Assembly: GCF_002155145.1 (NCBI RefSeq)
Contig: NZ_CP021323.1
Coordinates: forward strand, 1,612,001-1,676,000
Reading direction: 5' to 3'
Length of the DNA stretch: 64,000 nt
Source of the DNA: Kushneria konosiri
GTDB taxonomy: Bacteria > Pseudomonadota > Gammaproteobacteria > Pseudomonadales > Halomonadaceae
Shown one piece after another: positions 25,921 to 34,590 of the stretch. Made by a program: the position numbers and the translations under genes. Position 1 is the stretch's first letter; each line of letters starts with the position of its first letter. The notes beneath the pieces are model-generated. The model was given only the letters and a program-made list of their open reading frames with translations. It was not told the origin of the DNA and ran no database searches.

Positions 25921-27426
25921 ATGCCGATGACCGATGCGCTGCTTGCCAGCGTGGAACAGCTGTTTTCGCTGGCGACGCTCGTCAGCATGATGATTGGCGT
26001 CATGGCCGGTGTGATCGCCGCCGCCATTCCGGGGTTCACGATTACCATGGCGATCGTTCTGGCACTCCCGGTCACGTTCACCATGTCACCGCTGCAGGGC
26101 GTTGCCACGATGCTTGCCGTCTATGTCGGTGGCGGGTCAGGTGGACTGATCAGTGCGGCACTGCTGGGCATTCCCGGCACGCCTTCGGCAGTGGCCACCA
26201 CCTTTGATGCCTATCCCATGGCACGCAAGGGCGAACCGGGCCGTGCGCTGGCGCTGGGTATCTGGGCGTCCTTTTTTGGCGCACTGATCAGTGCCGTGGT
26301 GCTGATTATCGCCGCGCCACCGCTGGCCCTGATCGCCGTCAAGCTGGGCCCCTGGGAATATTTCTCGTTGATTCTGTTCGCGGTCACCGTGGTGGCCAGT
26401 CTGGTCGGCAAGTCGGTGCTCAAGGGATTGATGATGAGTCTTTTAGGGCTTTTCATTGCGACGGTAGGGCAGGACCCGATGATGGGCGTGCCTCGCTTCA
26501 CTTTTGGCATCGATGTGCTGGCCGCCGGTATTCCGTTTCTGGTGATGCTGATCGGCATCTTTGCCGTCAGCCAGCTGGCCAGCGAAGTCGAAAACCCGAC
26601 AGAGACGAAGCAGGGAAAGGCGCTGGTCGGAGGGAAAATGCATTTTCAGCCGTTTGGCGTCATGCGTGAGGTGTTAAGCCGACCCGGAAACCTGCTGCGC
26701 TCTTCCATGGTGGGGGTCGTCATCGGCGCTGTCCCCGGCGCGGGCGGCAGCATTGCCAACCTGATTGCCTATGATCAGGCCAAACGCGCTTCAAAAACGC
26801 CAGAGCAGTTCGGTACCGGCATTGCTGACGGGGTGGTCGCCTCCGAGTCGGGCAATTCCGCCACCGCCGGTGGCGGGCTGATACCGATGATCGCGCTGGG
26901 CATCCCGGGCAGTGCCGTCGATGCCGTACTGATGGCGGCATTGATGGTGCAGGGCGTCAGCGTGGGCCCCAGGCTGATCATGGACAATGCCGATCTGGTA
27001 TACGGCATGTTTCTGGCGATGTTTCTGGCCGCCGGGATGGTGCTGGTGTTCTGTCTGGTCAGCATGCGCTGGTTCATACGGATCACTGAAATTCCCAAAT
27101 CGGTGATCGTGCCAGTAGTGCTGGTTTGCTGTGCGATAGGCGCGCTGGCGCTCAATAACCGAATCACGGACCTCTATCTGCTGGTGGGCGTCGGGCTTGT
27201 GGGATATCTGCTGGCCAAGCTGGATTATCCACTGGCCCCGCTGGTCCTTGGGGTCATCCTCGGGCCCATTGCGGAAACCAACCTGCGCCGTGCCCTGATG
27301 GCAGATGAAAACTGGACGCTGTTTTTCACCCGGCCGATCTCGGCGATGCTGTTGCTGCTGGCCGTCCTGTCCGTCGCCCTGACGGTCAGGCGCCTTCTCA
27401 AACAGCGCCGTATCGCCAATTCCTGA
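25921..27426 (+). CDS. tctA: Tripartite tricarboxylate transporter large permease (TctA)
   Basis: The 501-residue protein is the large, ion-driven permease of the TTT system, with about 12 helices. Family motifs are clear: GVIAAAIPGFTITMA near the start, LLGIPGTPSAVATTFDAYPM, and the repeated half GAVPGAGGSIANLIAYDQAK with SGNSATAGGGLIPMIALGIPGSAV. The chosen ATG at 25921 gives the normal family length; the frame stays open back to a TTG at 25843 without a ribosome site. It ends the GGT-like/chrA/tct operon; a long perfect hairpin stands directly after the stop. Confidence 0.93.
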   Translation: MPMTDALLASVEQLFSLATLVSMMIGVMAGVIAAAIPGFTITMAIVLALPVTFTMSPLQGVATMLAVYVGGGSGGLISAALLGIPGTPSAVATTFDAYPMARKGEPGRALALGIWASFFGALISAVVLIIAAPPLALIAVKLGPWEYFSLILFAVTVVASLVGKSVLKGLMMSLLGLFIATVGQDPMMGVPRFTFGIDVLAAGIPFLVMLIGIFAVSQLASEVENPTETKQGKALVGGKMHFQPFGVMREVLSRPGNLLRSSMVGVVIGAVPGAGGSIANLIAYDQAKRASKTPEQFGTGIADGVVASESGNSATAGGGLIPMIALGIPGSAVDAVLMAALMVQGVSVGPRLIMDNADLVYGMFLAMFLAAGMVLVFCLVSMRWFIRITEIPKSVIVPVVLVCCAIGALALNNRITDLYLLVGVGLVGYLLAKLDYPLAPLVLGVILGPIAETNLRRALMADENWTLFFTRPISAMLLLLAVLSVALTVRRLLKQRRIANS

Positions 27427-27431
27427 CGCAG

Positions 27432-27461
27432 ACAGGCGGCCGAAGATATCCGGCCGCCTGT
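27432..27461. terminator. Bidirectional terminator hairpin between convergent tctA and MFS genes
   Basis: ACAGGCGGCCG (27432-27442) and CGGCCGCCTGT (27451-27461) form an 11-bp perfect stem with an 8-base loop. There is no T tract, but its position in a 40-bp convergent gap supports a terminator or mRNA-end-protecting role. Confidence 0.75.
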
Positions 27462-27466
27462 GATCC

Positions 27467-28669
27467 TCACGACTCGCGGCGCTGACGCCGAATCAGAAGC
27501 CCCATGGCCGTCAGCGCCAGCGCCGCCACAATCACCGAGAAGGCAATGCCGGCGGCCACCAGTCCGGTCAGGGCCGCCGTGACCCCCAACCCGACCACGG
27601 GCAGCGAGATTGCCACATAGATGACCACGAAGTAGGTCGAGGTGACCTCGCTTTTTTGATCCTTCGGGGAGGCGCCCACGACCTCACCCAGTCCTGCGCG
27701 CAGGGTAATCCCCTGACCGGCGCCTGAAACGGTCGCACCGGCGAGCATCAGCCATAGTGAGGCCAGTCCGATGGCGCTGCCCACCACCAGCACGCCGAGC
27801 GCCAGAATCAGACAGCCACTGATAAGCCGCAGACGCTCGGGAATAAAGCGCATGCAGGCCTGACCCAGTGCCGAGGCGATAAAAAGCGTAATGACCACCA
27901 CGCCGATCATGGCCAGATTGTCGATCTCGAGAATCTTTTGCACGAAGGAGGGCGCCGCGGCGGTGAAAAGGCCCAGCACGGCCGTGCCGGCAAAGCCTGC
28001 GATGCCCGCCGGGATAAAGACTCCGCGCACCTCATCGGGCACGCCGAGGCGCTGGATGTGAAGCTTCACTCGGCTGGGGCGTTCGACCGTCTCCGGCGCC
28101 CACCAGACACCGATCATGGCCAGTATGCACAGCACGATATGCAGGGCGTAGGGCAGATGCAGCGGCCAGGCCACGTACTGTGCCAGCAGGCCCGCGACCA
28201 GCGGCCCCAGACCCAGTCCCATGACGTTGGTGGCCGTCGCGGTCAGTGTGGCCCCCTTTTGCCATTCCGGCGGGGCCTGCTCGATGACGGCAACCGTGGC
28301 AGTGCCGGTGAAAATACCGGCCGACAGACCCGACAGCAGTCGGCCGATCAGCAGCGGCACCAGCTCCGGACTCGAGAGAAACACCAGGTTGCTCATGATC
28401 GCCAGCACCAGTCCGGCCATCAGCAATCGTCGTCGTCCCAGCTGATCCGACCAGCTGCCAAAGCCGATCAGGGCGGCAATCACCCCCACGGCGTAGGCGG
28501 CAAAGATGACCGTGATGATGATCTGGGAATAGTCCATCCGCTGTTGATAGATCGGATAGAGCGGCGTGGGCAGCGTGGTGCCCAGCATGGCCATCAAAAA
28601 GGCAAAGGTGACCAGTAAAAAGGAAATGCGCCCTGGCGTGCGCGGTGTCGATGGGTCGGAACTGGACAT
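27467..28669 (-). CDS. MFS transporter (sugar/drug efflux type)
   Basis: The protein has 400 residues from the start chosen at 28669, where CAGGGAG precedes the ATG; an upstream extension in the same frame adds 22 residues that look non-coding. It has about 12 helices, the MFS loop-2 motif GSWSDQLGRRRLLMAGLV, and repeated Gly-rich helices (LLSGLSAGIFTGTATVAV). It resembles the YbjJ/sugar-efflux group of major facilitator proteins. The substrate is unknown. It is convergent with the tctCBA operon and shares its end hairpin. Confidence 0.85.
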   Translation of the reverse strand: MSSSDPSTPRTPGRISFLLVTFAFLMAMLGTTLPTPLYPIYQQRMDYSQIIITVIFAAYAVGVIAALIGFGSWSDQLGRRRLLMAGLVLAIMSNLVFLSSPELVPLLIGRLLSGLSAGIFTGTATVAVIEQAPPEWQKGATLTATATNVMGLGLGPLVAGLLAQYVAWPLHLPYALHIVLCILAMIGVWWAPETVERPSRVKLHIQRLGVPDEVRGVFIPAGIAGFAGTAVLGLFTAAAPSFVQKILEIDNLAMIGVVVITLFIASALGQACMRFIPERLRLISGCLILALGVLVVGSAIGLASLWLMLAGATVSGAGQGITLRAGLGEVVGASPKDQKSEVTSTYFVVIYVAISLPVVGLGVTAALTGLVAAGIAFSVIVAALALTAMGLLIRRQRRES

Positions 28670-28735
28670 GAAGAGACTCCCTGTTGTGCAGAAAGCCTGG
28701 TACAGAACGCCGCGCGGGTCGCATGAGGGCATCAT

Positions 28736-28761
28736 AAAAAACGGCGCCCGAAGGCGCCGTT
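28736..28761 (-). terminator. Rho-independent terminator of the small lipoprotein gene
   Basis: Read on the minus strand, ACGGCGCC, loop TTCG, GGCGCCGT, then a run of five or six T. It lies 4 bp after the lipoprotein stop. Confidence 0.88.
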
Positions 28762-28764
28762 ATC

Positions 28765-28944
28765 TCAGCAGTTGCCCTTTTTGGCCTGGCCGGGCGGACA
28801 GAAGTTGCCGTTGCCATGGCCGTGTTGACCGTCACCGATGATCACGGCAGGTTCCGGGTCGATACGAGCGGGCTGATAGCTGCAGGCCGCCAGAGTGACG
28901 GCCATCAGGGTGGCCATGCAGAGCGTGCGAAAAACAGGTGTCAT
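28765..28944 (-). CDS. Small lipoprotein, 59 residues, unknown function
   Basis: The minus strand encodes a 59-residue protein starting MTPVFRTLCMATLMAVTLAA followed by a lipobox cysteine (LAAC, Cys21). The mature part contains a His/Gly/Asn patch (GQHGHGNGNFCPPGQ) and two more Cys residues, one at the very end. AAAGGAT precedes the ATG and a strong terminator follows, so it is a single-gene unit with its own signals. It is probably an envelope lipoprotein. I do not recognise a family; the His/Cys content would allow metal binding. Confidence 0.8.
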   Translation of the reverse strand: MTPVFRTLCMATLMAVTLAACSYQPARIDPEPAVIIGDGQHGHGNGNFCPPGQAKKGNC

Positions 28945-29007
28945 GTCGAAGGTATCCTTTGAATGATGTGGACATGATATCGGCTCGCGCTCGTTTTAAA
29001 AGGATGA

Positions 29008-30423
29008 TTAATCCACGGGTGACTGGCTATTTCCGGTGGTGAAGGCCGCTGCCGGACAAGCGGGTCGTCCCATGAGACTCACGGCGACCATGGCCAGCGT
29101 CGCCAGCGGCATCGCCACCAGAACGCTGTTCCAGCCCATGGGTTTGCCCAGCATGATTTCCCAGACCAGGGTGACCACACCGCCCGTGATCATGGCGACA
29201 AGTGCGCCTGCCGGAGTGGCGCGCGACCAGAGCAGGGCCGCCAGAAAGACCGGTGTGATGGCCGCGCCGTACATGCCGTAGGAGTACATCTGCATGGCCA
29301 GCACGCTGGGAAAGAAGGCCCCCAGCACCCAGGCCAGAACGCCCAGTCCGACCACCGTCAGCCGATTGGCCAGCAGGGCCCGATGGGGCGCGATACGGAG
29401 TTTGAAAAGCCCACCGAGAATATCCTGGGTAAGGCTTGCCGAGGCCGACAGCAGGTAGGAATTCCCGGTGGTCAGCAACAGTGCCACGATCGAGGCCAGC
29501 AGCAGTCCGCCGACGACGGTCGGCAGGCCCTGCTGGGCCAGCGTCATCATGGCCGTGGACGGTGTGATGTCGGGATAGAGCACGCGGGTGGCGCAGACCA
29601 GCAGGGTGATCAGCGAGGTACAGGCGATCGAGGCAATCACCAGTCCCATGGCCGCCTTGCGCGCCGTGGCCGGGTCACGGGCTGCGGCAAAGCGCTGGAA
29701 CAGGTTCTGGTCGCCCAGAATCAGCAGGAAAAGGGGCAGGAAATAGCTCAATGCCTGCCAGGGAGACAGCCCGCCCAGCAGCGTCTGCTGCATCTGCGGC
29801 AGCGAGGTATAAAGCCTCTCGAGCCCGCCCAGCGGCATGAGCACCAGCGGCACGGCGAGCAGCATGCTGCCAAAAATGATGACCGCGCTCATGTAGTCGG
29901 TGTAGGCCACCGAGACCAGTCCCCCCATGGTGGCAAGGCCAATCATGATGGCGGCTGAAATCAGAACGCCCTGCCAGACCGGCAGGCCAAAGGCGAGATT
30001 GAGCGCCTGGCCGGCACCGGTGAACTGATACGACACGATCCCCACATAGGCGAGCAGGATGATCAGTGAGGCCAGCGTGCGCGCTGTTGGACCAAAGCGC
30101 GCCTCGATCAGGCCCGGAATGGTGGTGGCCTCGCTGCGACGCATTTTCGAGGCCAGCAGGAAGTAGACCACCAGCGCGGCAATTGGCGTGCCGGCGAAAA
30201 AGAAGATTGCCGCGCCCGGGCCATACTGAAAGACAAAGCTTGCTCCGCCCACGATCGAGCCGGAACCGACAAAGGTGGCCAGCAGCGTTGCCGTAAGCAC
30301 CAGCGTCGAGAGTGAACGCCCGGCGACAATGAAGTCGCTGTCGTTGTGTACCTTGCGACGTGAAAAGTGAAGGCCGATGACCAGCATCAGCGCGATATAT
30401 CCCATGACGAACAGTGCATGCAT
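29008..30423 (-). CDS. Sodium:solute symporter (SSS family)
   Basis: The 471-residue inner-membrane protein has about 13 helices. SSS-family features include DFIVAGRSLSTLVLTATLLATFVGSGSIVG split over the first helices, the sodium-site region, and ITPSTAMMTLAQQGLP with SASLTQDI in the second half. GGGAGAAC precedes the ATG at 30423. It stands 90 bp downstream of the amidohydrolase gene on the same strand, so it probably imports that enzyme's substrate, perhaps a dipeptide or cyclic amide, using the sodium gradient. That would suit a halophile. Confidence 0.9.
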   Translation of the reverse strand: MHALFVMGYIALMLVIGLHFSRRKVHNDSDFIVAGRSLSTLVLTATLLATFVGSGSIVGGASFVFQYGPGAAIFFFAGTPIAALVVYFLLASKMRRSEATTIPGLIEARFGPTARTLASLIILLAYVGIVSYQFTGAGQALNLAFGLPVWQGVLISAAIMIGLATMGGLVSVAYTDYMSAVIIFGSMLLAVPLVLMPLGGLERLYTSLPQMQQTLLGGLSPWQALSYFLPLFLLILGDQNLFQRFAAARDPATARKAAMGLVIASIACTSLITLLVCATRVLYPDITPSTAMMTLAQQGLPTVVGGLLLASIVALLLTTGNSYLLSASASLTQDILGGLFKLRIAPHRALLANRLTVVGLGVLAWVLGAFFPSVLAMQMYSYGMYGAAITPVFLAALLWSRATPAGALVAMITGGVVTLVWEIMLGKPMGWNSVLVAMPLATLAMVAVSLMGRPACPAAAFTTGNSQSPVD

Positions 30424-30513
30424 GGCCTGTTCTCCCTTTGTGGTTGTTATCGGGGATCTGATGGCAGGGCGCAGGAGCTCCCTGCCTGCCCGGTATTCAC
30501 GGGCCGTGGCTCA

Positions 30514-31758
30514 CTAGCGAAGTTGGTTCTTGACCATGCGCCCGCCCTGCATGATCACGCTCATATGGGCGCCCTGATGCGTCAAAAGGCTCATGTCCTC
30601 CAGCGGGTTGCCATCGACCACGATCAGATCGGCTCGGGCGCCTTCGGCCACACAGCCGATATCGCCCTCGCGTTGCAGCAGCCGTGCGGCGTCCAGCGTG
30701 GCGCTGCGGATGACCTCATGCGGTGCCAGCACGCGCGAGCGAATCACGAACTCCTCGGACTGATGGCGATGCATCTCGCCCAGAAGATCGCTGCCATAGG
30801 CCATGGTCAGCCCCGCCTCACGCATGATCTTCAGGCTTTCAAGACCGGCCAGACGCACATCATCAATCTTGGCCACCGAGTCGGGCTTGAGGCCGTACTG
30901 CGCGCCTTCCTGCTTGAGCATTTCGTAGGTCACCAGCGTCGGGCAGGCCATGGCGCCTTTCTCGGCCGCCAGACGGGCGGTTTCCGGCGTGATCAGATTG
31001 CAGTGCTCCAGTGAGCGAACGCCCGCCATGACGGCGCGGTGAATGGCCTGATCGGTATAAAGGTGGGCGCTCACGTAGGTCTGGGCGTTGGTGGCCTCTT
31101 CCACGATGGCTTCCAGTTCGCTGACCGAAAAGCTCAGAAAATCGATCGGGTCGCTCGGGGACGAAACGCCGCCGTTGGCCATCACCTTGATGAACTGGGC
31201 GCCGGCCTTGATCTCCTGGCGGGTCGCGCGACGAACGGCATCGCCTCCGTCACAGATCCTGCCCATCGAGCCCAGTCGGCGAGTCTGGTACTGATCGTCA
31301 CGCTCGTCATAGAACCCCCGGTAATCGGTATGCCCACCGGTCTGGGAGAGTGCCTTGCCGCAGATGACCAGTTCGGGGCCTTCGAAATAACCCTCGGCCA
31401 CCGCCTGCTGCAGGCCACGGTCAGCGCCGCCGACATCGCGTACGGTGGTAAAGCCGCGCATCAGCATGTCGCGCATGATGCGACTCGAGCGAGCCGTGAC
31501 CAGCGAGTCCGGCAGCAGCGCATTGGCGCCAAGATCTGCCGTGGTGGCAATCACGTGAACATGGCAGTCGATCAGCCCGGGCATCAGGGTGCGTCCGCCC
31601 AGATCGAGCCGGGTGGCATCAGGAGCGTCGATCGCCTCCTCCGAGACCTGGGTGATGCGTCCATGCTCGATCAGGACGCTGATGTTGTCGCGCGCGGTGG
31701 GGGCGCTCCCATCGACCAGACGGGCGTTGTAAAGCAGAAGCGAAGGCGTGTCTGACAT
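30514..31758 (-). CDS. Metal-dependent amidohydrolase (imidazolonepropionase / Xaa-Pro dipeptidase-like)
   Basis: The 414-residue enzyme belongs to the amidohydrolase superfamily of TIM-barrel metal hydrolases. It has the N-terminal beta-sandwich, the metal-binding DCHVHV (residues about 63-68), FTTVRDVGG, the bridging Lys region in AGAQFIKVMANGG, later His residues in VSAHLYTD and LEHCNL, and the last Asp in AYGSDLLGEMH. This pattern fits the group annotated as Xaa-Pro dipeptidases or carboxypeptidases cleaving small cyclic amides. The exact substrate is uncertain. With the symporter downstream and LysR upstream it looks like a small uptake-and-hydrolysis unit. Confidence 0.88.
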   Translation of the reverse strand: MSDTPSLLLYNARLVDGSAPTARDNISVLIEHGRITQVSEEAIDAPDATRLDLGGRTLMPGLIDCHVHVIATTADLGANALLPDSLVTARSSRIMRDMLMRGFTTVRDVGGADRGLQQAVAEGYFEGPELVICGKALSQTGGHTDYRGFYDERDDQYQTRRLGSMGRICDGGDAVRRATRQEIKAGAQFIKVMANGGVSSPSDPIDFLSFSVSELEAIVEEATNAQTYVSAHLYTDQAIHRAVMAGVRSLEHCNLITPETARLAAEKGAMACPTLVTYEMLKQEGAQYGLKPDSVAKIDDVRLAGLESLKIMREAGLTMAYGSDLLGEMHRHQSEEFVIRSRVLAPHEVIRSATLDAARLLQREGDIGCVAEGARADLIVVDGNPLEDMSLLTHQGAHMSVIMQGGRMVKNQLR

Positions 31759-31866
31759 GGTGACTCTCTTGTGATTATTGAAGACAGCTCGTCTCGGGGG
31801 AAACCGGACACGCCTCGAGGCTAATCAGTGCCGTCCCTGCGTGAAAAGCGACAAAAACGCATGGGT

Positions 31867-32817
31867 TCATGCGCCAGGCGCATTGCAGGAGGCTCTCAGG
31901 GCAAGGTCGTTGTCCAGCCACTGCCGGAAAAGACGTGTCGCCCGGCTTTCATGCCGCTCCTGGGGGGTGAGCAGGTAATAGCCACCTCCATGGCTTGCCG
32001 AATGGGTAGTGGCCCGAACCAGCCTGCCCTGCGCGATCTGACTGTCGATGATGTGCTGCCAGCCAAGCACGATGCCCTGACCCAGCACGGCCATTTCGAC
32101 CAGCGCCGGGTAATGGTTGAAGACGACAGTGCGGGCATTGGAGAGTTTGATTCCGTGATAGGCAAACCAGTCTGGCCAGGCAATCCAGAGGCTCTGGGCG
32201 TCTTCAAGCACCAGCAGGGTTTCCTGTGCGAGCAGGTCCGGTGTCAGTGGCTGATGGTCCAAAAGGCCGTGCCGCCGGCGGCTCTCGGCGAGGTAGTCCG
32301 GCGAGCAGACCGGGTAGACGTTTTCGGGCATCAAAAGCGTGGTTTCAAAGCCTTCAACCGCCCCGGTTTTCAGATAATAAAGACCGATATCGAACTCAAA
32401 GGAGGAAAGGCTCGAAATCACATCACGCACAATCAGTCGCGGCTTGATCTGTGGGTGAGCGCGGTGAAAGCGGCTCAGCGTGGGCACCATCCAGAACTGG
32501 GCCACGCCTGCCGTACAGGCCAGTGTCAGCTCGTTGTCAGCCGCGCCTTTCATGACCTCGGCCGTGGCATGGACACACTCTTCCAGCAACTCCCGAACAT
32601 GGCGGGCATAGTTTTCACCGGCCCGTGTCAGCACCAGCTGACGCGGCTTTCGCACAAACAGTGACCGTCCCAGAAACTGCTCAAGGTGAACGATCTGGCG
32701 GCTCACGGCACTTTGTGAAAGATTCAGCTCGCTGGCGGCACGGGTGAAACTCATGTGTCGAACCGCTGCCTCGAAGGCCACCAGGGCATTCAGCGGCGGC
32801 AGGGGAAACATGCGCAT
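31867..32817 (-). CDS. LysR-family regulator (GcvA-like)
   Basis: The 316-residue regulator starts with MRMFPLPPLNALVAFEAAV, typical of the GcvA branch, and has a winged helix-turn-helix (TRAASELNLSQSAVSRQI) in residues 24-45 and a periplasmic-binding-fold effector domain. GGAG precedes the ATG at 32817. It lies upstream of the amidohydrolase on the same strand rather than divergent from it, so it may be the first gene of that unit or be read alone. Its target is most likely the amidohydrolase and symporter genes, by position. Confidence 0.9.
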   Translation of the reverse strand: MRMFPLPPLNALVAFEAAVRHMSFTRAASELNLSQSAVSRQIVHLEQFLGRSLFVRKPRQLVLTRAGENYARHVRELLEECVHATAEVMKGAADNELTLACTAGVAQFWMVPTLSRFHRAHPQIKPRLIVRDVISSLSSFEFDIGLYYLKTGAVEGFETTLLMPENVYPVCSPDYLAESRRRHGLLDHQPLTPDLLAQETLLVLEDAQSLWIAWPDWFAYHGIKLSNARTVVFNHYPALVEMAVLGQGIVLGWQHIIDSQIAQGRLVRATTHSASHGGGYYLLTPQERHESRATRLFRQWLDNDLALRASCNAPGA

Positions 32818-32985
32818 GGGCGTAACTCCAGCCAGGATGAAGCGATGAGCGTACCTGATCCATGCCGGCTGCGTGAGACTGTGCCGGATGGTGCGAACCT
32901 GGACGCCATGTCCTTGTCCAAGGGCCCTGGGATGATCATTTTCGGACGCGTCGGTCTTCGGCGCGTCCCATGCAGGAGAACAGCG

Positions 32986-33645
32986 TTGAAAAAGACAATC
33001 GCGGTACTGGCAGGTGCAGGTCTGATCGGCATGTCGACGTCGGCGCTGGCGTTCAATCTGGGGGACGTCAATCGGGCCATGGAGGCCATGAACAGCCAGA
33101 ATACGCAGGGTCAGCAGACCCAGCCTGCGTATCAGCAGGATTCACAGGGGCTTGCCTCCCAGGTCGGCAAGTATCTGAATTCTGACAATGCGCCGCGCCA
33201 GCAGCAGGCCGCCGCCGTGGGCACCACCGATGCCAATCTGGGCCAGGCCTCACAGCTTGTCGAACAGCTGACCGGTCAGCTGGGCGTAAGCAAGGCTCAG
33301 GCCATTGGCGGTTCAGCCGCGCTTCTGGCGGCGGCGAAAAGCCAGCTGGGCAATGATCAGTTCAACCAGCTCTCCAATCAGGCGCCCGGCGTGGATGGGC
33401 TTCTCTCCAGCGCTCAGGCACTGTCGGGCAGTCAGTCGATGCTGTCGAAGCTCTCCGGCATGGGCGGCAGCGGCAATAGCAGCAATACGTCGTCGCTGAC
33501 CTCGAGTGCCTTCAGCATGCTGGGGATGGATGCCGGCATGATCAGTCAGTTTGCGCCGGTCATGCTGAATTATCTGGGGGGCCAGGGCGTCTCGAATAAC
33601 CTGCTGAGCTCGCTGGGCAGCATCTGGGGCGCCGTCGGACGCTAG
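32986..33645 (+). CDS. DUF2780-type exported protein
   Basis: This 219-residue protein begins at a TTG (32986) with AGGAGAA at a good distance; no ATG in the frame fits the start of its signal peptide (KKTIAVLAGAGLIGMSTSALA). The mature part is rich in Gln, Ser and Ala, then carries the DUF2780 region: ASQLVEQLTGQLGVSKAQA, GGSAALLAAAKSQLG and the Gly/Leu-rich C-terminal part. Relatives are uncharacterised periplasmic proteins. A low-complexity Ser/Asn segment (about residues 160-172) separates two halves. Start choice is supported by the ribosome site and signal peptide. Confidence 0.8.
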   Translation: MKKTIAVLAGAGLIGMSTSALAFNLGDVNRAMEAMNSQNTQGQQTQPAYQQDSQGLASQVGKYLNSDNAPRQQQAAAVGTTDANLGQASQLVEQLTGQLGVSKAQAIGGSAALLAAAKSQLGNDQFNQLSNQAPGVDGLLSSAQALSGSQSMLSKLSGMGGSGNSSNTSSLTSSAFSMLGMDAGMISQFAPVMLNYLGGQGVSNNLLSSLGSIWGAVGR

Positions 33646-33697
33646 CATAGAGGCATCAGGAGGTCGGTATCGGCTTCCTGATTCTGGGATGTTCCTC

Positions 33698-34432
33698 TCA
33701 TAGACGCCTCGAGATCTCCTCCCATAGCTGGCGATAGGCTACCGCCGCGGCCGTGCGTGGAGCGAACTGCACCAGCGGTGCCTGATGCACGCCCATCTGT
33801 TCGACCGCGCTGGCGTAGGGGATGTTGGCCGAAAGCCTCGCCGGCCACTGCTTGTGAAAGTCTGTCATGCTGTCCTGATGCAGCCTGCGACGTCGATCCA
33901 CCAGTGTGAAGAAGGGCCACAGCGGTGTGTTGATGTGTCCTTCGTCCAGATACTGCTGAAGCTGGGTCAGGGTTCTCATCGACAGCGTTGTGGGCACGAC
34001 CGGTACCAGCAGGGCATCAGCACTTGAGAAAATCTGCTCAGAAAGGGTCGTCAGCCCCGGCGGGCAGTCCAGAATGACCAGATCGTAGTCGTCACTGACC
34101 GGTTTGAGCATCCTGCGCAGACGACTCGCCTTGTGACCTTCGAGCAGCGTGTCCATCTCTCGCGATTCAAGACCTGCCGGCAGCAGATCAAGGTTGGCCA
34201 TGTCGGTATCGCGAATGGTCTTCTCGAGCGTGGCCTTGCCCTTGACCAGCTTTTCGACACCGCCGCCGCGAATTTTGGGCTTGTTGCGCAGATAAAAGGT
34301 GGTGGCGGCCTGCGGGTCCAGATCCCAGATCAGCACCCGCTGTCCGGCAAGGCTTGCTTGTGTGGCCAGATTGATGGCGGATGCCGTCTTGCCCACCCCT
34401 CCCTTGATACTGTAAAGCGCCAGCATCTGCAT
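33698..34432 (-). CDS. ParA-family ATPase, orphan
   Basis: This 244-residue MinD/ParA-type ATPase has the deviant Walker A (YSIKGGVGKTASAINLA, residues 6-22), Walker A' in LIWDLDPQAAT, and Walker B (LVILDCPPGL). The ATG at 34432 follows CAGGAA. There is no parB-like gene or obvious parS cluster beside it, so it is not a standard chromosome-partition pair. Orphan ParA proteins often position other cell structures or regulate other ATPases. The switch residues look intact and it should bind ATP and dimerise. Nothing around it shows its partner. Confidence 0.88.
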   Translation of the reverse strand: MQMLALYSIKGGVGKTASAINLATQASLAGQRVLIWDLDPQAATTFYLRNKPKIRGGGVEKLVKGKATLEKTIRDTDMANLDLLPAGLESREMDTLLEGHKASRLRRMLKPVSDDYDLVILDCPPGLTTLSEQIFSSADALLVPVVPTTLSMRTLTQLQQYLDEGHINTPLWPFFTLVDRRRRLHQDSMTDFHKQWPARLSANIPYASAVEQMGVHQAPLVQFAPRTAAAVAYRQLWEEISRRL

Positions 34433-34590
34433 ATCAGTGTTCCTGTTGATGGAGCCCGGGTCAGACCCGAAGTCTGTGTCGGCGTGATGACGGTTTGATG
34501 ACAGGGCCTGCGCCATGGCATCGATGGCAGGGAGACTGTGTCATGATGGGGCATCACGGTGACAGCTGTTCAGGCAATAAAGGCGGTGAC

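Noticed and set aside
33655-33682. Inverted repeat ATCAGGA/TCCTGAT between convergent DUF2780 and parA genes
   Set aside because: Seven-base arms with a 14-base loop and no T tract; too weak to call a terminator.
33698-34432. Plasmid or prophage partition locus
   Set aside because: No ParB, origin, integrase or phage gene nearby; the surroundings are ordinary chromosomal genes.
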